From positions 62,001-126,000 of the forward strand of contig NZ_LT629758.1 of assembly GCF_900104725.1 (NCBI RefSeq): a stretch of DNA of 64,000 nucleotides. Direction: 5' to 3'. How positions within the stretch are numbered: position 1 is the stretch's first letter; every line of letters begins with the position of its first letter. This document shows, one piece after another, positions 50,763-62,713 of the stretch. The position numbers and the translations under genes were made by a program. Source of the DNA: Actinoplanes derwentensis (lineage in GTDB: Bacteria; Actinomycetota; Actinomycetes; Mycobacteriales; Micromonosporaceae). A model generated the notes under the pieces. That model was not told the DNA's origin. It made no database searches and saw only the letters and a list, made by a program, of their open reading frames with translations.

Positions 50763-51860
50763 TTAGAGCAGTGTTCGGGCCAGGGCTCCGATGTCGGGGT
50801 TGTCGGTGAACAAGCCGTCGATTCCGGTGCGCAGGAACGTCACCTGCTCGTCGATGGCCTTTCCGTACGCCGCGGGATCCGTGCCCACCCGCAACTCGGC
50901 CGGCAGGAACGAGTTCTCGGCCCGGAACGTGTAGGGGATCACCGTCAGGCCCGCCCCGTGCGCGTCTGCGACCAGGCGAGTCGGCGACCCGAGTGCGCCG
51001 TCCGCCTTCCGCGGGATGATCTGCCCCTTCTCCGGCCCGAGACCGTCCACGTACTGCGAGAGTTCCTTCAGACCAGCCGGCGTCAGGTAGTCGGCGTAGC
51101 TGCGCGGATCCTCGAACGGCGAGCCGGCCGCCCCGGTCAGGAACACCAGCGGCACCTCGACCCGGTGCTCGTCGGCGAGCGCCCGCAGGTTCACCGCCTC
51201 GAACGACTGGATGAACACCTTCGCACCCCGCCGGTCGAGCCCGTTTCGCCGTAGGACCCGCACCAGCGGCTTCTCCAGTTCCAGACCGAGCCGCCGGAAG
51301 TACGTGGGGTGCTTGGTCTCCGGGAAGACACCCACTTCCCGGTCCAGTTCCTTCGACAGCCGTTTACGCAGGTCCAGCACCTCTTGGAAGGTCGGCACCT
51401 CGAAGCGCCCGTCGTACAGCGTGTTCCGCTGCCGTACCGCCGGGATCCGCTCTGTCGCCCGGAGGGTTTTGAGTTCGGCCAGGGTGAAGTCGTGGGTGAA
51501 CCAGCCGGTGACGCTGACTCCGTCCAGCGAGACGGTGCGTTTGCGGCCGGCGAACTCGGGCCGGGCCGCCACGTCGGTGGTGCCGCCGATCTCCGGTTCG
51601 TGCCGGCACACCAGGACACCGTCCTTGGTGGCGACCAGGTCCGGTTCCATGTAGTCGGCGCCCAGCCGGGCGGCCAGCTCGTACGACGCGAGGGTGTGTT
51701 CGGGCCGGTAGCCGGACGCGCCCCGGTGCCCCACCACCAGCGGCCTGGTCCGGCTGGGGCCGCGGTCGGCGGCCCACGCGGGGGCGGATGCCGCTCCGGT
51801 CAGTGCCGGAGCGGCGGCGGCGACGGCACCGAAGCGCAGCACCTGACGGCGATCTGCCAC
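50763..51860 (-). CDS. Tat-exported glycerophosphodiester phosphodiesterase
   Basis: 365 residues. Twin-arginine signal (RRQVLRFGAVAAAAP, cleavage near AWAAD). Catalytic GDPD features: HRGASGYRPEHTLASYE and the metal/catalytic EPDLVATKDGVLVCRHEP. Longer Gram-positive secreted form with VFPETKHPTYF and FTDNPDIGAL at the C-terminus. It releases glycerol 3-phosphate from phosphodiesters outside the cell, complementing the neighbouring Pit. GTG 51860 preceded by GGAGGAGAA is preferred over GTG 51872. Confidence 0.92.
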   Translation of the reverse strand: MADRRQVLRFGAVAAAAPALTGAASAPAWAADRGPSRTRPLVVGHRGASGYRPEHTLASYELAARLGADYMEPDLVATKDGVLVCRHEPEIGGTTDVAARPEFAGRKRTVSLDGVSVTGWFTHDFTLAELKTLRATERIPAVRQRNTLYDGRFEVPTFQEVLDLRKRLSKELDREVGVFPETKHPTYFRRLGLELEKPLVRVLRRNGLDRRGAKVFIQSFEAVNLRALADEHRVEVPLVFLTGAAGSPFEDPRSYADYLTPAGLKELSQYVDGLGPEKGQIIPRKADGALGSPTRLVADAHGAGLTVIPYTFRAENSFLPAELRVGTDPAAYGKAIDEQVTFLRTGIDGLFTDNPDIGALARTLL

Positions 51861-52014
51861 GTTCTCCTCCACGGATCGATCTCCGGCGGATGTCGCCGGA
51901 TGTCGATGCTGAGTCGACGTGATCGATCCGTCGTCCAGGCGACGTCTTCGTGGCGTGTCCGCAAACGACGGGTCAATGGTCGTAACCGGACATACCTTGC
52001 GCGGAGCCGGGAGC

Positions 52015-54969
<2,955 letters not shown>

Positions 54970-55013
54970 GGGACCGAAGTCTAGGTGTGCCCGTACGGGG
55001 GTAGGTACGCAAT

Positions 55014-56156
55014 ATGCTCGCCGGAGACCTTTACAGCTTCCAGGACCTCCTAACGGATGAGGAGACCGCCACCGTCATGCGGGTGCGGGAGTTCCTCTCC
55101 GCCGAGGTGACACCGATCGCCAACGAGTACTGGGCGCGGGCCGAGTTCCCGTTTCACCTGATCAAGCAGTTCGCCGGGCTGGGTCTGGCCGGGGTGAAAC
55201 GGTCGTCCTTGCTGGACGGCTGGCTGGCTCTGGAGATGGGGCACGCCGACGCGTCGATGGCCACGTTCTACGGGGTGCACGCCGGGCTGGCGATGGGCAG
55301 CATCCAGGAGTGCGGGTCGCCGGAGCAGCAGGAGCGCTGGCTGCCGTCAATGGCGTCGTTCGAGCAGGTCGGGGCGTTCGCGCTGACCGAGCCGACCGGT
55401 GGTTCCGACGTGGCGGCCGGTCTGCGGACGGTGTCCCGGCGTGAGGGTGACACGTGGGTGCTGAACGGGCGTAAGCGCTGGATCGGTAACGCCACCTTCG
55501 CCGACCTGACCGTGGTGTGGGCCCGGGACGAGGCCGACGATCAGGTCAAGGGGTTCGTGGTGGGCAAGGGTACGCCCGGGTTCACCGCCACCAAGATCGA
55601 GAACAAGATCGCGTTGCGGATCGTGCAGAACGCCGACATCGAGCTGGCCGGGGTGCGGGTTCCGGAGGCCGATCGGCTGCAGGGGGCCCGTTCGTTCAAG
55701 GACACCGCGCGGGTGCTGCAGCAGACCCGGGCGGGGGTGGCCTGGCAGTCGGTCGGGGTGATGCTCGCGGCGTACGAGATCGCTCTGGCCTATGCCGGGG
55801 AGCGTAAGCAGTTCGGCCGGCCGATCGCCAAGTTCCAGCTGGTGCAGGATCTGCTGGTGCGGATGGTCGGCAACGTGACCGCGTCGATGGGTATGTGTGT
55901 GCGTCTCGCCCAGCTGCAGGACGCGGGCGTCTACAAGGATGAGCATTCGGCGCTGGCGAAGGCCTACTGCACGACCCGGATGCGCGAGGTGGTGGGCTGG
56001 GCCCGGGAGTTGCTGGCCGGTAACGGCATCGTGCTGGAATACGACATCGGGCGGTTCGTGGCCGATGCGGAGGCGCTGTACTCGTACGAGGGCACCCGTG
56101 AGATCAACTCGCTGATCGTGGGCCGGGCCATCACCGGCCACGGAGCCTTCGTCTGA
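55014..56156 (+). CDS. Acyl-CoA dehydrogenase (glutaryl-CoA dehydrogenase-like)
   Basis: 380 residues. FAD flavoprotein with the signature AFALTEPTGGSDVAAGL, RWIGNATFADLTVVWARD, the catalytic-loop segment ALYSYEGTREINSLIVGRAITG with Glu in YEGT, and YAGERKQFGRPIAKFQLVQ. The substrate may be glutaryl-CoA or a branched/short acyl-CoA. Divergent from glyS with 44 bases between starts; the ATG at 55014 has a weak GGGGGT upstream. Its 3' end merges with a 16-bp tandem repeat that starts at the stop codon. Confidence 0.92.
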   Translation: MLAGDLYSFQDLLTDEETATVMRVREFLSAEVTPIANEYWARAEFPFHLIKQFAGLGLAGVKRSSLLDGWLALEMGHADASMATFYGVHAGLAMGSIQECGSPEQQERWLPSMASFEQVGAFALTEPTGGSDVAAGLRTVSRREGDTWVLNGRKRWIGNATFADLTVVWARDEADDQVKGFVVGKGTPGFTATKIENKIALRIVQNADIELAGVRVPEADRLQGARSFKDTARVLQQTRAGVAWQSVGVMLAAYEIALAYAGERKQFGRPIAKFQLVQDLLVRMVGNVTASMGMCVRLAQLQDAGVYKDEHSALAKAYCTTRMREVVGWARELLAGNGIVLEYDIGRFVADAEALYSYEGTREINSLIVGRAITGHGAFV

Positions 56157-56249
56157 GCCGGTCGCTGGCTGAGCCGGTCGCTGGCTGAGCCGGTCGCTGG
56201 CTGAGCCGGTCGTGGGCTGAGCCGGTCGTGGGCTGAGCCGGTCGCGGGC
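56154..56249 (+). repeat. 16-bp tandem repeat, six units, starting at the stop codon
   Basis: Six consecutive 16-base units of consensus TGAGCCGGTCGCTGGC (units start 56154, 56170, 56186, 56202, 56218, 56234). Units 4-5 carry CGTGGGC and unit 6 CGCGGGC. The first TGA is the stop of the acyl-CoA dehydrogenase gene. Confidence 0.9.
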
Positions 56250-56266
56250 CGGTGCGGCCGGCCCGC
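56244..56266. terminator. Terminator fused to the last tandem-repeat unit
   Basis: GCGGGCCGG (56244-56252) and CCGGCCCGC (56258-56266) form a perfect 9-bp stem between convergent genes; the left arm is the end of repeat unit 6. Confidence 0.7.
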
Positions 56267-56280
56267 GATCACGGGAGCGG

Positions 56281-57087
56281 TCAGAGGTATTCCTTGCGGA
56301 GGACCTTCTGGGAGGCGGTGAACGACAGGTTGCACGAGGTCAGTTCGCCCTGCGGGGCGGGAGCGCTGGTCCACTCGAAGTAGAAGCGGCCCTTGGTGAG
56401 GCCCGGGTTCAGGTCGAACGAGGCGGGGCCCCGGCCTTCCGGGAAGTCCCGCCAGCCGGGGGCGCCCGGTGTGAAGGCGCTCTTGGCGTCGCGGGCGAAC
56501 CCGATCCGGCCACCGGATCTCGGCTGGAGGCAGTCCCGGGTCAGTTCGACGTGCACGGGTGCCGGGTCGACGAACTGTTCCGGGCCGACCGTCTTGCACG
56601 ACGGCAGGCAGGACAGTTTGCTCGCGGTCCACGAGTAGAGCATCTGATCGTGGACGCGATGGGTGTAGACCGTCAGGTAGTCGGAGGCGCTGGCGACGAT
56701 CTCCTGTTTCTGGTGGCGGTATTCGGCGCTGTAGTCACCGGAGGCGGTCGCCTTGGTGACCCACCGGAACTTGCCCGAACTGCTCGCGGTGGTCGACCCC
56801 AGCAGCACCGGGGTGCCCTTTTTCGCCTTGAGGAAGTAGAAGTCGACCCGGCCGGCGTTGCCGCTGTTCCGGTCGAGGATCCCGGCGACGCCGCTGAGCA
56901 CCACGGTGGTGCCGGGGGTCGCCTCCCGCGGCGTGACCGTGAAGTCCATCTCGGGGTCCGGAACCGGCGCGACGCCGGGCACCATCCCGGTCGCGGGTGC
57001 CGCGATCGGGGTCGCCGCGGCCGGGGTGGCGCCGGTCAATGTCATGGCCAGAGTGACGCCGGCAATGAGCAAACGAGTACTGCCCAC
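56281..57087 (-). CDS. Secreted protein of unknown function with Ig-like domain
   Basis: 268 residues. Signal peptide (GSTRLLIAGVTLAMTLTGATPAAA). Then about 100 residues that read like an immunoglobulin-like/bacterial Ig fold (DFTVTPREATPGTTVVLSGVAG, GKFRWVTKATASGDYSAEYRH). The C-terminal half has four Cys (KLSCLPSCKTVG, RDCLQPRSG, LTSCNLSF), probably two disulfides. GTG 57087 has GGAGGA upstream. Likely extracellular; function not recognised. Confidence 0.68.
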   Translation of the reverse strand: MGSTRLLIAGVTLAMTLTGATPAAATPIAAPATGMVPGVAPVPDPEMDFTVTPREATPGTTVVLSGVAGILDRNSGNAGRVDFYFLKAKKGTPVLLGSTTASSSGKFRWVTKATASGDYSAEYRHQKQEIVASASDYLTVYTHRVHDQMLYSWTASKLSCLPSCKTVGPEQFVDPAPVHVELTRDCLQPRSGGRIGFARDAKSAFTPGAPGWRDFPEGRGPASFDLNPGLTKGRFYFEWTSAPAPQGELTSCNLSFTASQKVLRKEYL

Positions 57088-57151
57088 CTTGTCCTCCCAT
57101 GGGGTAGTTTCATGATCTTTAAACCGAAAACTACCAGGGTGGAATGCGTGG

Positions 57152-58696
57152 TCAATCGCTTATGACCGGTTGACTCTCCGCCAGGCACACCCCGCCTCCA
57201 CCGCGCTTGGCCTGGTACATGTAGGTGTCGGCGGCCCGGATCAGCTCGGTCACCTCGGTGCCGTGCTCCGGGAACAGGGCGACGCCGATGCTGGCGCCGA
57301 TGCGTACCGGCTCGCCCTCGATGTCGAAGGGTTCCCGCAGCCGCTCGCAGATCCGGGTGCCGACCGAGGCCGCCGCCGCATGGTCCGGGTCGCCGGTCAG
57401 CAGCACCGCGAACTCGTCACCGCCGAGCCGGGCCACCAGGTCGGGCCGCCGCACCACACCCTGCAGGCGTTTGGCGACCAGTTGCAGCAGTACGTCACCG
57501 GCGTGGTGGCCGATGGTGTCGTTGACCTGCTTGAACCCGTTCAGGTCGAGCAGCAGCAGAGCCACCCGGGTGCCGGTGCCGGAGGCGATCTCCACCGCGG
57601 ACTCGGCCCGGTCCAGCAGCATCTTGCGGTTCGGCAGACCGGTCAGCGAGTCGTGGTTCGCCTGCCGGGTCAGTTCGCTCATGTGTACCGCGGCGGCTTC
57701 CCGCATCCGGGCACTGTCCATGATCAGGGTGCCTTCGAAGGCGAGTTGCTGCGCGAAGATCCGGTCCTGGGCGGTCCAGTCCCGGGTGCCGCTGGAGTCG
57801 CCGCACATCACGATGCCGACCGGGCCCTGCCCGGACATCAGCGGCATCGCGATGAACGACTGGAAACCGATCGACTGGATCAGGCCACCGGCCCGGACCT
57901 TCGTGGCGCCGGCGTCTGCGACCAGCATCGGCTCGCCCTTCTCGGCGGCGTTGCGCCACACCGGGGAGTCGGCGGCGGCCTGGCCCAGCAGGTTCCCGGT
58001 CACCGACCGCAGGGTCTCCTCGGGGAATCCGACCCCGTGCACGTACCGGATCCGGCCTTCGGCGTCGATCAGGTGCAGTGCGGCGTGTTCGGTGCGGAAC
58101 GCGGTCGCACACGAGCGGGCCAGCAGTTCCGCCGCCGATTCCACGTCGTCGGCGTTCATGCCCTGTTCGAACATCTCCCGGATGGTGGCGCTGCTGTGCG
58201 CGACGAACTGCCGCTGCTTCTCCGCCGCCAGCCCTTGCAGGGTGGTGGCGAAGTGCAGGGCCATCGTCGAGACGGTGTCGAGCTGTAGCTGGTCCAGGGC
58301 CGGGCCGGTGAGCAGCAGTACGCCGACGGTCTGCCCGCCGATGCGCAGCCGGACCGACATCTGTTCGCCGTTGACCACCGGTTTGCCGCCGGCCGGGGCC
58401 CGGAACACCTTGCCGGCGACTAGTTGGTCGCGCCGGCCGGGTTCACCGATCCGGGCGCTGACCGTCATCATGCCGGTCTCCGAGTCCAGCTCGAACACGG
58501 TGGCGGCGGTCAGCCCGGCGATCGCCCGCAGGTGCGGGGCGGTCAGGTCGAGGACGTGCTGCACCGAGGGGGTGTCCTTGGTCATGAATGCCACCAGTTC
58601 GGCCAGCAACAGTCCGTGCCGGTCCGGCATCATGATCTGGCCGCCGGCCCCTTCCACCTCGGGACCGGCAGTCTGCATCTCGCTGCCCACGCTCAT
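57152..58696 (-). CDS. GAF-GGDEF diguanylate cyclase (soluble)
   Basis: 514 residues from ATG 58696; an ATG at 58774 has a better ribosome-binding-like GAGGCGGG, but its extra residues have atypical codons. Two GAF-like sensory regions (about residues 40-180 with FELDSETGMMTVSARIG, and 210-350 with HLIDAEGRIRYVHGVGFPEE and GLIQSIGFQSFIAMPLMSGQGPVG) precede a GGDEF domain with DSLTGLPNRKMLLDRAE, FKQVNDTIGHHAGDVLL and an intact GGDEF. No membrane helix. It makes c-di-GMP in response to an intracellular signal or redox/gas ligand. Confidence 0.87.
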   Translation of the reverse strand: MSVGSEMQTAGPEVEGAGGQIMMPDRHGLLLAELVAFMTKDTPSVQHVLDLTAPHLRAIAGLTAATVFELDSETGMMTVSARIGEPGRRDQLVAGKVFRAPAGGKPVVNGEQMSVRLRIGGQTVGVLLLTGPALDQLQLDTVSTMALHFATTLQGLAAEKQRQFVAHSSATIREMFEQGMNADDVESAAELLARSCATAFRTEHAALHLIDAEGRIRYVHGVGFPEETLRSVTGNLLGQAAADSPVWRNAAEKGEPMLVADAGATKVRAGGLIQSIGFQSFIAMPLMSGQGPVGIVMCGDSSGTRDWTAQDRIFAQQLAFEGTLIMDSARMREAAAVHMSELTRQANHDSLTGLPNRKMLLDRAESAVEIASGTGTRVALLLLDLNGFKQVNDTIGHHAGDVLLQLVAKRLQGVVRRPDLVARLGGDEFAVLLTGDPDHAAAASVGTRICERLREPFDIEGEPVRIGASIGVALFPEHGTEVTELIRAADTYMYQAKRGGGGVCLAESQPVISD

Positions 58697-58844
58697 GGCA
58701 CTAGGGTCGGCATCGCCGGGCCTGGGTTGAGTCACCGGGCACGAGTTGAGGGTCGCAATATGGGTGCGGTTCATCGGGACACCCGCCTCGCATGTCGCGG
58801 GGGCATGAACTCTCAGTTGCCTCGTTGTTTCGGAGTGATTGCGC

Positions 58845-58858
58845 TGGGAGCGCTCCCA
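58845..58858 (+). promoter_or_regulatory. CebR-type operator before cellulase
   Basis: TGGGAGCGCTCCCA is a perfect palindrome and matches the known 14-bp CebR (cellobiose repressor) consensus of Streptomyces. It lies 99 bases before the GH6 cellulase start, as in CebR-controlled cellulase genes. Confidence 0.85.
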
Positions 58859-58956
58859 TGCAAAGCTGTCCACATCGGCCAGCGATCCCCACCGATGTGT
58901 TGGCCGGCCGTTCCCCGGCGTGCTCCCACGCCGTCCCCGTCTCGAGGAGCCTTCTG

Positions 58957-60750
58957 ATGAGACCCATCCCCACTCGCGCCAGGGCGTTCACCGCCGCTGC
59001 CGCCGTCGGAGTCGTCGCCGCTTCGGGTGCCGTCGCCGTCGCTACCAGTGCCAGCGCCGCGGCCGGCTGTCGCGTCGACTACTCGGTGAACCAGTGGAGC
59101 AACGGATTCACCGGCAACGTCACCGTCGCCAACCTCGGCGACGCGATCACCGGCGGCTGGCGCCTGACCTGGACCTGGCCGGGCAGCCAGACGATCACCC
59201 AGGCCTGGAGCGCCACGGTCACCCAGAGCGGGACGGCCGTCACCGCGGTCAACCCGACCTGGGCGGCCTCGCTGCCCACCAACGGCACCGCCACCTTCGG
59301 CTTCAACGCCAACTACTCGGGTACCAACACCGCTCCCGCGTCGTTCTCCCTCAACGGCACGGTCTGCACCGGTTCGACCGGTTCGCCGTCGAGTTCCCCG
59401 TCGACGTCGACCTCCCCCTCCACCAGCACCTCCCCGTCGACCAGCCCGTCCCCGTCGACCAGCCCGTCCCCGTCGACGTCGAACCCGCCCGCGGGTAACA
59501 AGGTCGACAACCCGTACGCCGGGGCCCGGGGCTATGTGAACCCGGAGTGGAAGGCCAAGGCCGAATCGGTGACCGGCGGCAGCCGGGTCTCCAACAACCC
59601 GACCGCGGTCTGGATCGACCGGATCGCCGCGATCGCGGGCACCAGCGACAGCAGCTCCAACGGCTCGATGGGTGTCCGGGCCCACCTGGACGCGGCTCTG
59701 GCGCAGGGCGCCGGCTACATCCAGTTCGTCATCTACAACCTGCCCGGACGCGACTGCGCGGCGCTCGCCTCCAACGGTGAACTCGGCCCGGCCGAACTGC
59801 CGAGGTACAAGACCGAGTACGTCGACCCGATCGCCGCGATCCAGGCCGACGCCAAGTACGCGAGTCTGCGGATCATCAACATCGTCGAGATCGACTCGCT
59901 GCCGAACCTGGTCACCAACGTGGGCAGCGCAGCGGGTGCCACGGCGGCCTGCGACACGATGAAGGCGAACGGCGGCTACGTCCAGGGCATCGGCTACGCG
60001 CTGCAGAAGCTGGGCGCGCTCGCCAACACCTACAACTACGTCGACGCCGCCCACCACGGCTGGATCGGCTGGGACTCGAACTTCGGCCCGACCGCCGACA
60101 TCATGCTCCAGGCCGCCCAGGCCTCGGGCAACGTGAAGAACGTGCACGGGTTCATCACGAACACGGCCAACTACTCGGCGCTTCGCGAGACCTTCTTCAC
60201 CATCGGTACGAACGTCAACGGCACCTCGGTACGCCAGTCCAAGTGGGTCGACTGGAACCAGTACGTGGACGAGCTCTCGTTCGCCCAGGGCTTCCGTACC
60301 AAGCTGGTCTCGATCGGTTTCGACGCCGGGATCGGCATGCTGATCGACACGTCCCGCAACGGCTGGGGCGGTTCGGCCCGGCCCACCGCGGCGAGCACCA
60401 GCACGAACGTCGACACCTTCGTCAACGAGTCCCGCATCGACCGCCGGATCCACGCCGGCAACTGGTGCAACCAGTCCGGTGCCGGTCTGGGCGAGCGTCC
60501 CACCGCGGCTCCGGCCGCCGGGATCGACGCCTACGTCTGGGTGAAGCCGCCGGGCGAGTCCGACGGCTCCAGCACCCTCATCCCGAACGACGAGGGCAAA
60601 GGCTTCGACCGGATGTGCGACCCGACCTACACCGGTAACGCCCGCAACGGCAACAGCATGTCGGGTGCGCTGGCCGGCGCTCCGATCTCCGGGGCCTGGT
60701 TCGCGGCGCAGTTCTCGCAGCTGATGGCGAACGCCTACCCGGCGCTCTGA
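58957..60750 (+). CDS. Secreted cellulase, CBM2 plus glycoside hydrolase family 6
   Basis: 597 residues. Signal peptide to about 35. CBM2 cellulose-binding module (CRVDYSVNQWSNGFTGNVTVANLG, GGWRLTWTWPGSQTITQAWSATV, Trp platform). A Ser/Thr/Pro linker follows. The GH6 catalytic domain has FVIYNLPGRDCAALASNGE, with the acid Asp at D266, then IVEIDSLPNLVTN and YVDAAHHGWIGWDSN. It releases cellobiose or oligosaccharides from cellulose. ATG 58957 follows GAGGAG. The upstream CebR box implies cellobiose-induced expression. A hairpin terminator follows. Confidence 0.95.
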   Translation: MRPIPTRARAFTAAAAVGVVAASGAVAVATSASAAAGCRVDYSVNQWSNGFTGNVTVANLGDAITGGWRLTWTWPGSQTITQAWSATVTQSGTAVTAVNPTWAASLPTNGTATFGFNANYSGTNTAPASFSLNGTVCTGSTGSPSSSPSTSTSPSTSTSPSTSPSPSTSPSPSTSNPPAGNKVDNPYAGARGYVNPEWKAKAESVTGGSRVSNNPTAVWIDRIAAIAGTSDSSSNGSMGVRAHLDAALAQGAGYIQFVIYNLPGRDCAALASNGELGPAELPRYKTEYVDPIAAIQADAKYASLRIINIVEIDSLPNLVTNVGSAAGATAACDTMKANGGYVQGIGYALQKLGALANTYNYVDAAHHGWIGWDSNFGPTADIMLQAAQASGNVKNVHGFITNTANYSALRETFFTIGTNVNGTSVRQSKWVDWNQYVDELSFAQGFRTKLVSIGFDAGIGMLIDTSRNGWGGSARPTAASTSTNVDTFVNESRIDRRIHAGNWCNQSGAGLGERPTAAPAAGIDAYVWVKPPGESDGSSTLIPNDEGKGFDRMCDPTYTGNARNGNSMSGALAGAPISGAWFAAQFSQLMANAYPAL

Positions 60751-60762
60751 TCCACCAGTACG

Positions 60763-60799
60763 ACCGGCCGGCCGGTACCCGTCACGGGTGCCGGCCGGT
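60763..60799 (+). terminator. Terminator after cellulase
   Basis: ACCGGCCGGC (60763-60772) pairs with GCCGGCCGGT (60790-60799), with an inner ACCC/GGGT pairing. Confidence 0.7.
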
Positions 60800-60832
60800 T
60801 CGCGGTGTGCGGCGGGCTCAGGGCTGGCGGGC

Positions 60833-61438
60833 TCAGGGCGTGGCGGTGAAGAACCGGTAGACCGCCCGGTACGGCACCGCAGTCGTCGACGTGCCGGTGC
60901 ACGCCCCGGCCGCCACCCCGCCGACGGTGTCCAGCCGCTGGATGTAGGTGACCCGGCCGAACAGGCCGCCACCGCGCGCGAGCCTCGTGGTGATCCGCAG
61001 TTGCGGGATGCTGTCCGGGTGCTCGGAGGGCACTCGGATCGCCGAGGTCCCGTCGCCCTCCAGCAGTGAGCCGTCCTGGTCCGACTGCCAGCTCGGCCCC
61101 CGCACGTGCAGGGCGGTCACCTTCTTCACCGGGTGCATGGTGACACCGGTGAGCGAGGCGGCCGGTTCGAGCAGGGCCCAGGCGCCGGTGCGGCACTCGT
61201 ACACCTGAACGCCCTTGGCTTTGAGGACCGCGTGGATCGTGTGCCCGGGTGGCGGCGCCAGCTCGGGCGGCACCCGCGGGTCCACGCCGAAGTTGTCGGC
61301 CTGGGTGGTGGGCGGCCGGGCGGCCACCGGGACCCGGTCGGTCCCGGCGAACGAGACGCCCGCCGGCACACCGATGGACACGAGCGCGAGACCGCCGACC
61401 ACGGCGGCTACCTTGACGTTACGCCGGACAAGTGTCAC
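60833..61438 (-). CDS. Secreted DUF3455-like protein
   Basis: 201 residues. N-terminal VRRNVKVAAVVGGLALVSIGVPAGVSFAG signal, then VPPELAPPPGHTIHAVLKAKGVQVYECR, SWQSDQDGSLLEGDGTSAIRVPS, GRVTYIQRLDTVGG and YRAVYRFF: the DUF3455 pattern, in which many proteins are secreted. Two Cys (YECR, GACTG) may form a disulfide. GTG 61438 has GGGGAGGA upstream. Function of the family unknown. Confidence 0.78.
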   Translation of the reverse strand: MTLVRRNVKVAAVVGGLALVSIGVPAGVSFAGTDRVPVAARPPTTQADNFGVDPRVPPELAPPPGHTIHAVLKAKGVQVYECRTGAWALLEPAASLTGVTMHPVKKVTALHVRGPSWQSDQDGSLLEGDGTSAIRVPSEHPDSIPQLRITTRLARGGGLFGRVTYIQRLDTVGGVAAGACTGTSTTAVPYRAVYRFFTATP

Positions 61439-61524
61439 GGAGTCCTCCCCTATGGACGGTGACGCTGCGTTCTCACGCTAACGGCCACCGGCCCGGGGGA
61501 GGACCGTTGTGATGGGAAATCACC

Positions 61525-62331
61525 CTACCGGTACGACCCCGGCGCCGAGTAGAAGCCGGTCGGCGGTGACTGTTCGGCGATCCGGGTCTGCCGGGACCGG
61601 GACCGCAGCCGCAACAGCAGCATCACCCCGAGGAACACGCAGATCCCGCCGATGATCAGGCCCGGCCCGAGCAGAGCCGACTCGTTGGCGATCAGAGCCG
61701 CGTCGGCGTTGTCGGTGTCGCTGGGAGCCAGTGGTGGCTCGCTCTCCTCCACGATCGGTGCGGCCTCCTCGCTCTCCTCGGGTTCGGCGGCCTCCTCGGA
61801 CTCGGACTCCGACGGCTCCGGTTCCGGTTCGGCCTCCCGGCCGCCCTCGACCTCGGCGGACGCGCCGGCCGCGGTCAACAGGGTGTTCTGCTCGTCGAAG
61901 GCGCGCACCTCGAACTGCACGTCACCGCCGTCCGGGCCGTCGAACGCGACCTGCCACCGGCCGGTGAGCGTGCGGCCCCGGCAGGATTCGCCCGGGTCCA
62001 GTTCGTTGTCCACGAACGTGCTCGTGGTGCCCTCGGTCCGGTCGGTGGTCGCGAACGGCCCGGCCTCCTCGACCCGGGTGACCCGCGCCTGGCCCGCGTC
62101 GATCCGGGTGCGCATCAGCAACACGAAGCGCACCTTGCGGCAGCGCCGGTTCTCCGAGGTGACCACGGCGGTCAGGGTCTCCGCGTCCCGGCCGACCGTG
62201 AAGTCGCCGGGCGCGCTCACTCGCACGCTGAAACCCCGCTCGTCAGCCGAGGCCGGTGCCGCGTACGGCACCGCACTCAGTACGGCGCCGGCGATTACCG
62301 CGCCGGAGAGCGCGGTGATCCGGTGTCGCAT
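61525..62331 (-). CDS. Cell-surface protein with acidic stalk and C-terminal membrane anchor
   Basis: 268 residues. Signal peptide ending ASADE, a beta-rich domain with two Cys (RRCRKV, ESCRGR), an acidic Glu/Ser/Pro stalk (for example EPEPSESESEEAAEPEE), then a membrane helix (GPGLIIGGICVFLGVMLLL) and a short basic/polar cytoplasmic tail RSRSRQTR. Sortase LPXTG not seen. Predicted surface-exposed. ATG 62331 has GGGGGA upstream. Function unknown. Confidence 0.72.
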   Translation of the reverse strand: MRHRITALSGAVIAGAVLSAVPYAAPASADERGFSVRVSAPGDFTVGRDAETLTAVVTSENRRCRKVRFVLLMRTRIDAGQARVTRVEEAGPFATTDRTEGTTSTFVDNELDPGESCRGRTLTGRWQVAFDGPDGGDVQFEVRAFDEQNTLLTAAGASAEVEGGREAEPEPEPSESESEEAAEPEESEEAAPIVEESEPPLAPSDTDNADAALIANESALLGPGLIIGGICVFLGVMLLLRLRSRSRQTRIAEQSPPTGFYSAPGSYR

Positions 62332-62713
62332 GACGATCCCCCTTCCCAGGGCAGCTCAGTACATTCGCCTGCATTACTTAGTTCGCCCCGGACGCGCGAA
62401 AGGTTCAGAGGGTGGCCCGGGTCACTTCTGGCGTCATCCTTATTTTTTCCTTAAGCTGGCAACCTTCTGCGCATCTGCCCAGCTCAGCAGGCCTGCGCGG
62501 AAAGTAATCGGACGACTACGCAAAAAATTCGGACGGTGTTCATCCGAACCCGGGCCCGGCACGTAATCCGGGGCAGGACACGGTCCGCGGCATGCAGGGG
62601 AAAGCACCGCCGGGACCGGGTTCAGCGCAGAGCTTGAGCGCGGGGCGTTCCCCACGGACGCCGGCGTCCCACCGCCCACGGGACGTGACCGCACCAAGGA
62701 AAACGAGGAGTCC
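62332..62713. other. 382-base intergenic region without a gene
   Basis: Between divergent genes. AT-rich patches occur near 62375, 62450 and 62520 (the last with CAAAAAATTC), where promoters could lie. I see no confident ORF, RNA gene or long repeat here. Confidence 0.6.

Noticed and set aside
56154..56249. CRISPR array
   Set aside because: The repeats are contiguous 16-bp tandem units without spacers, and no cas genes are nearby.
58813..60972. 719-residue minus-strand ORF
   Set aside because: Antisense to the GH6 cellulase, which has signal peptide, CBM2 and catalytic motifs.
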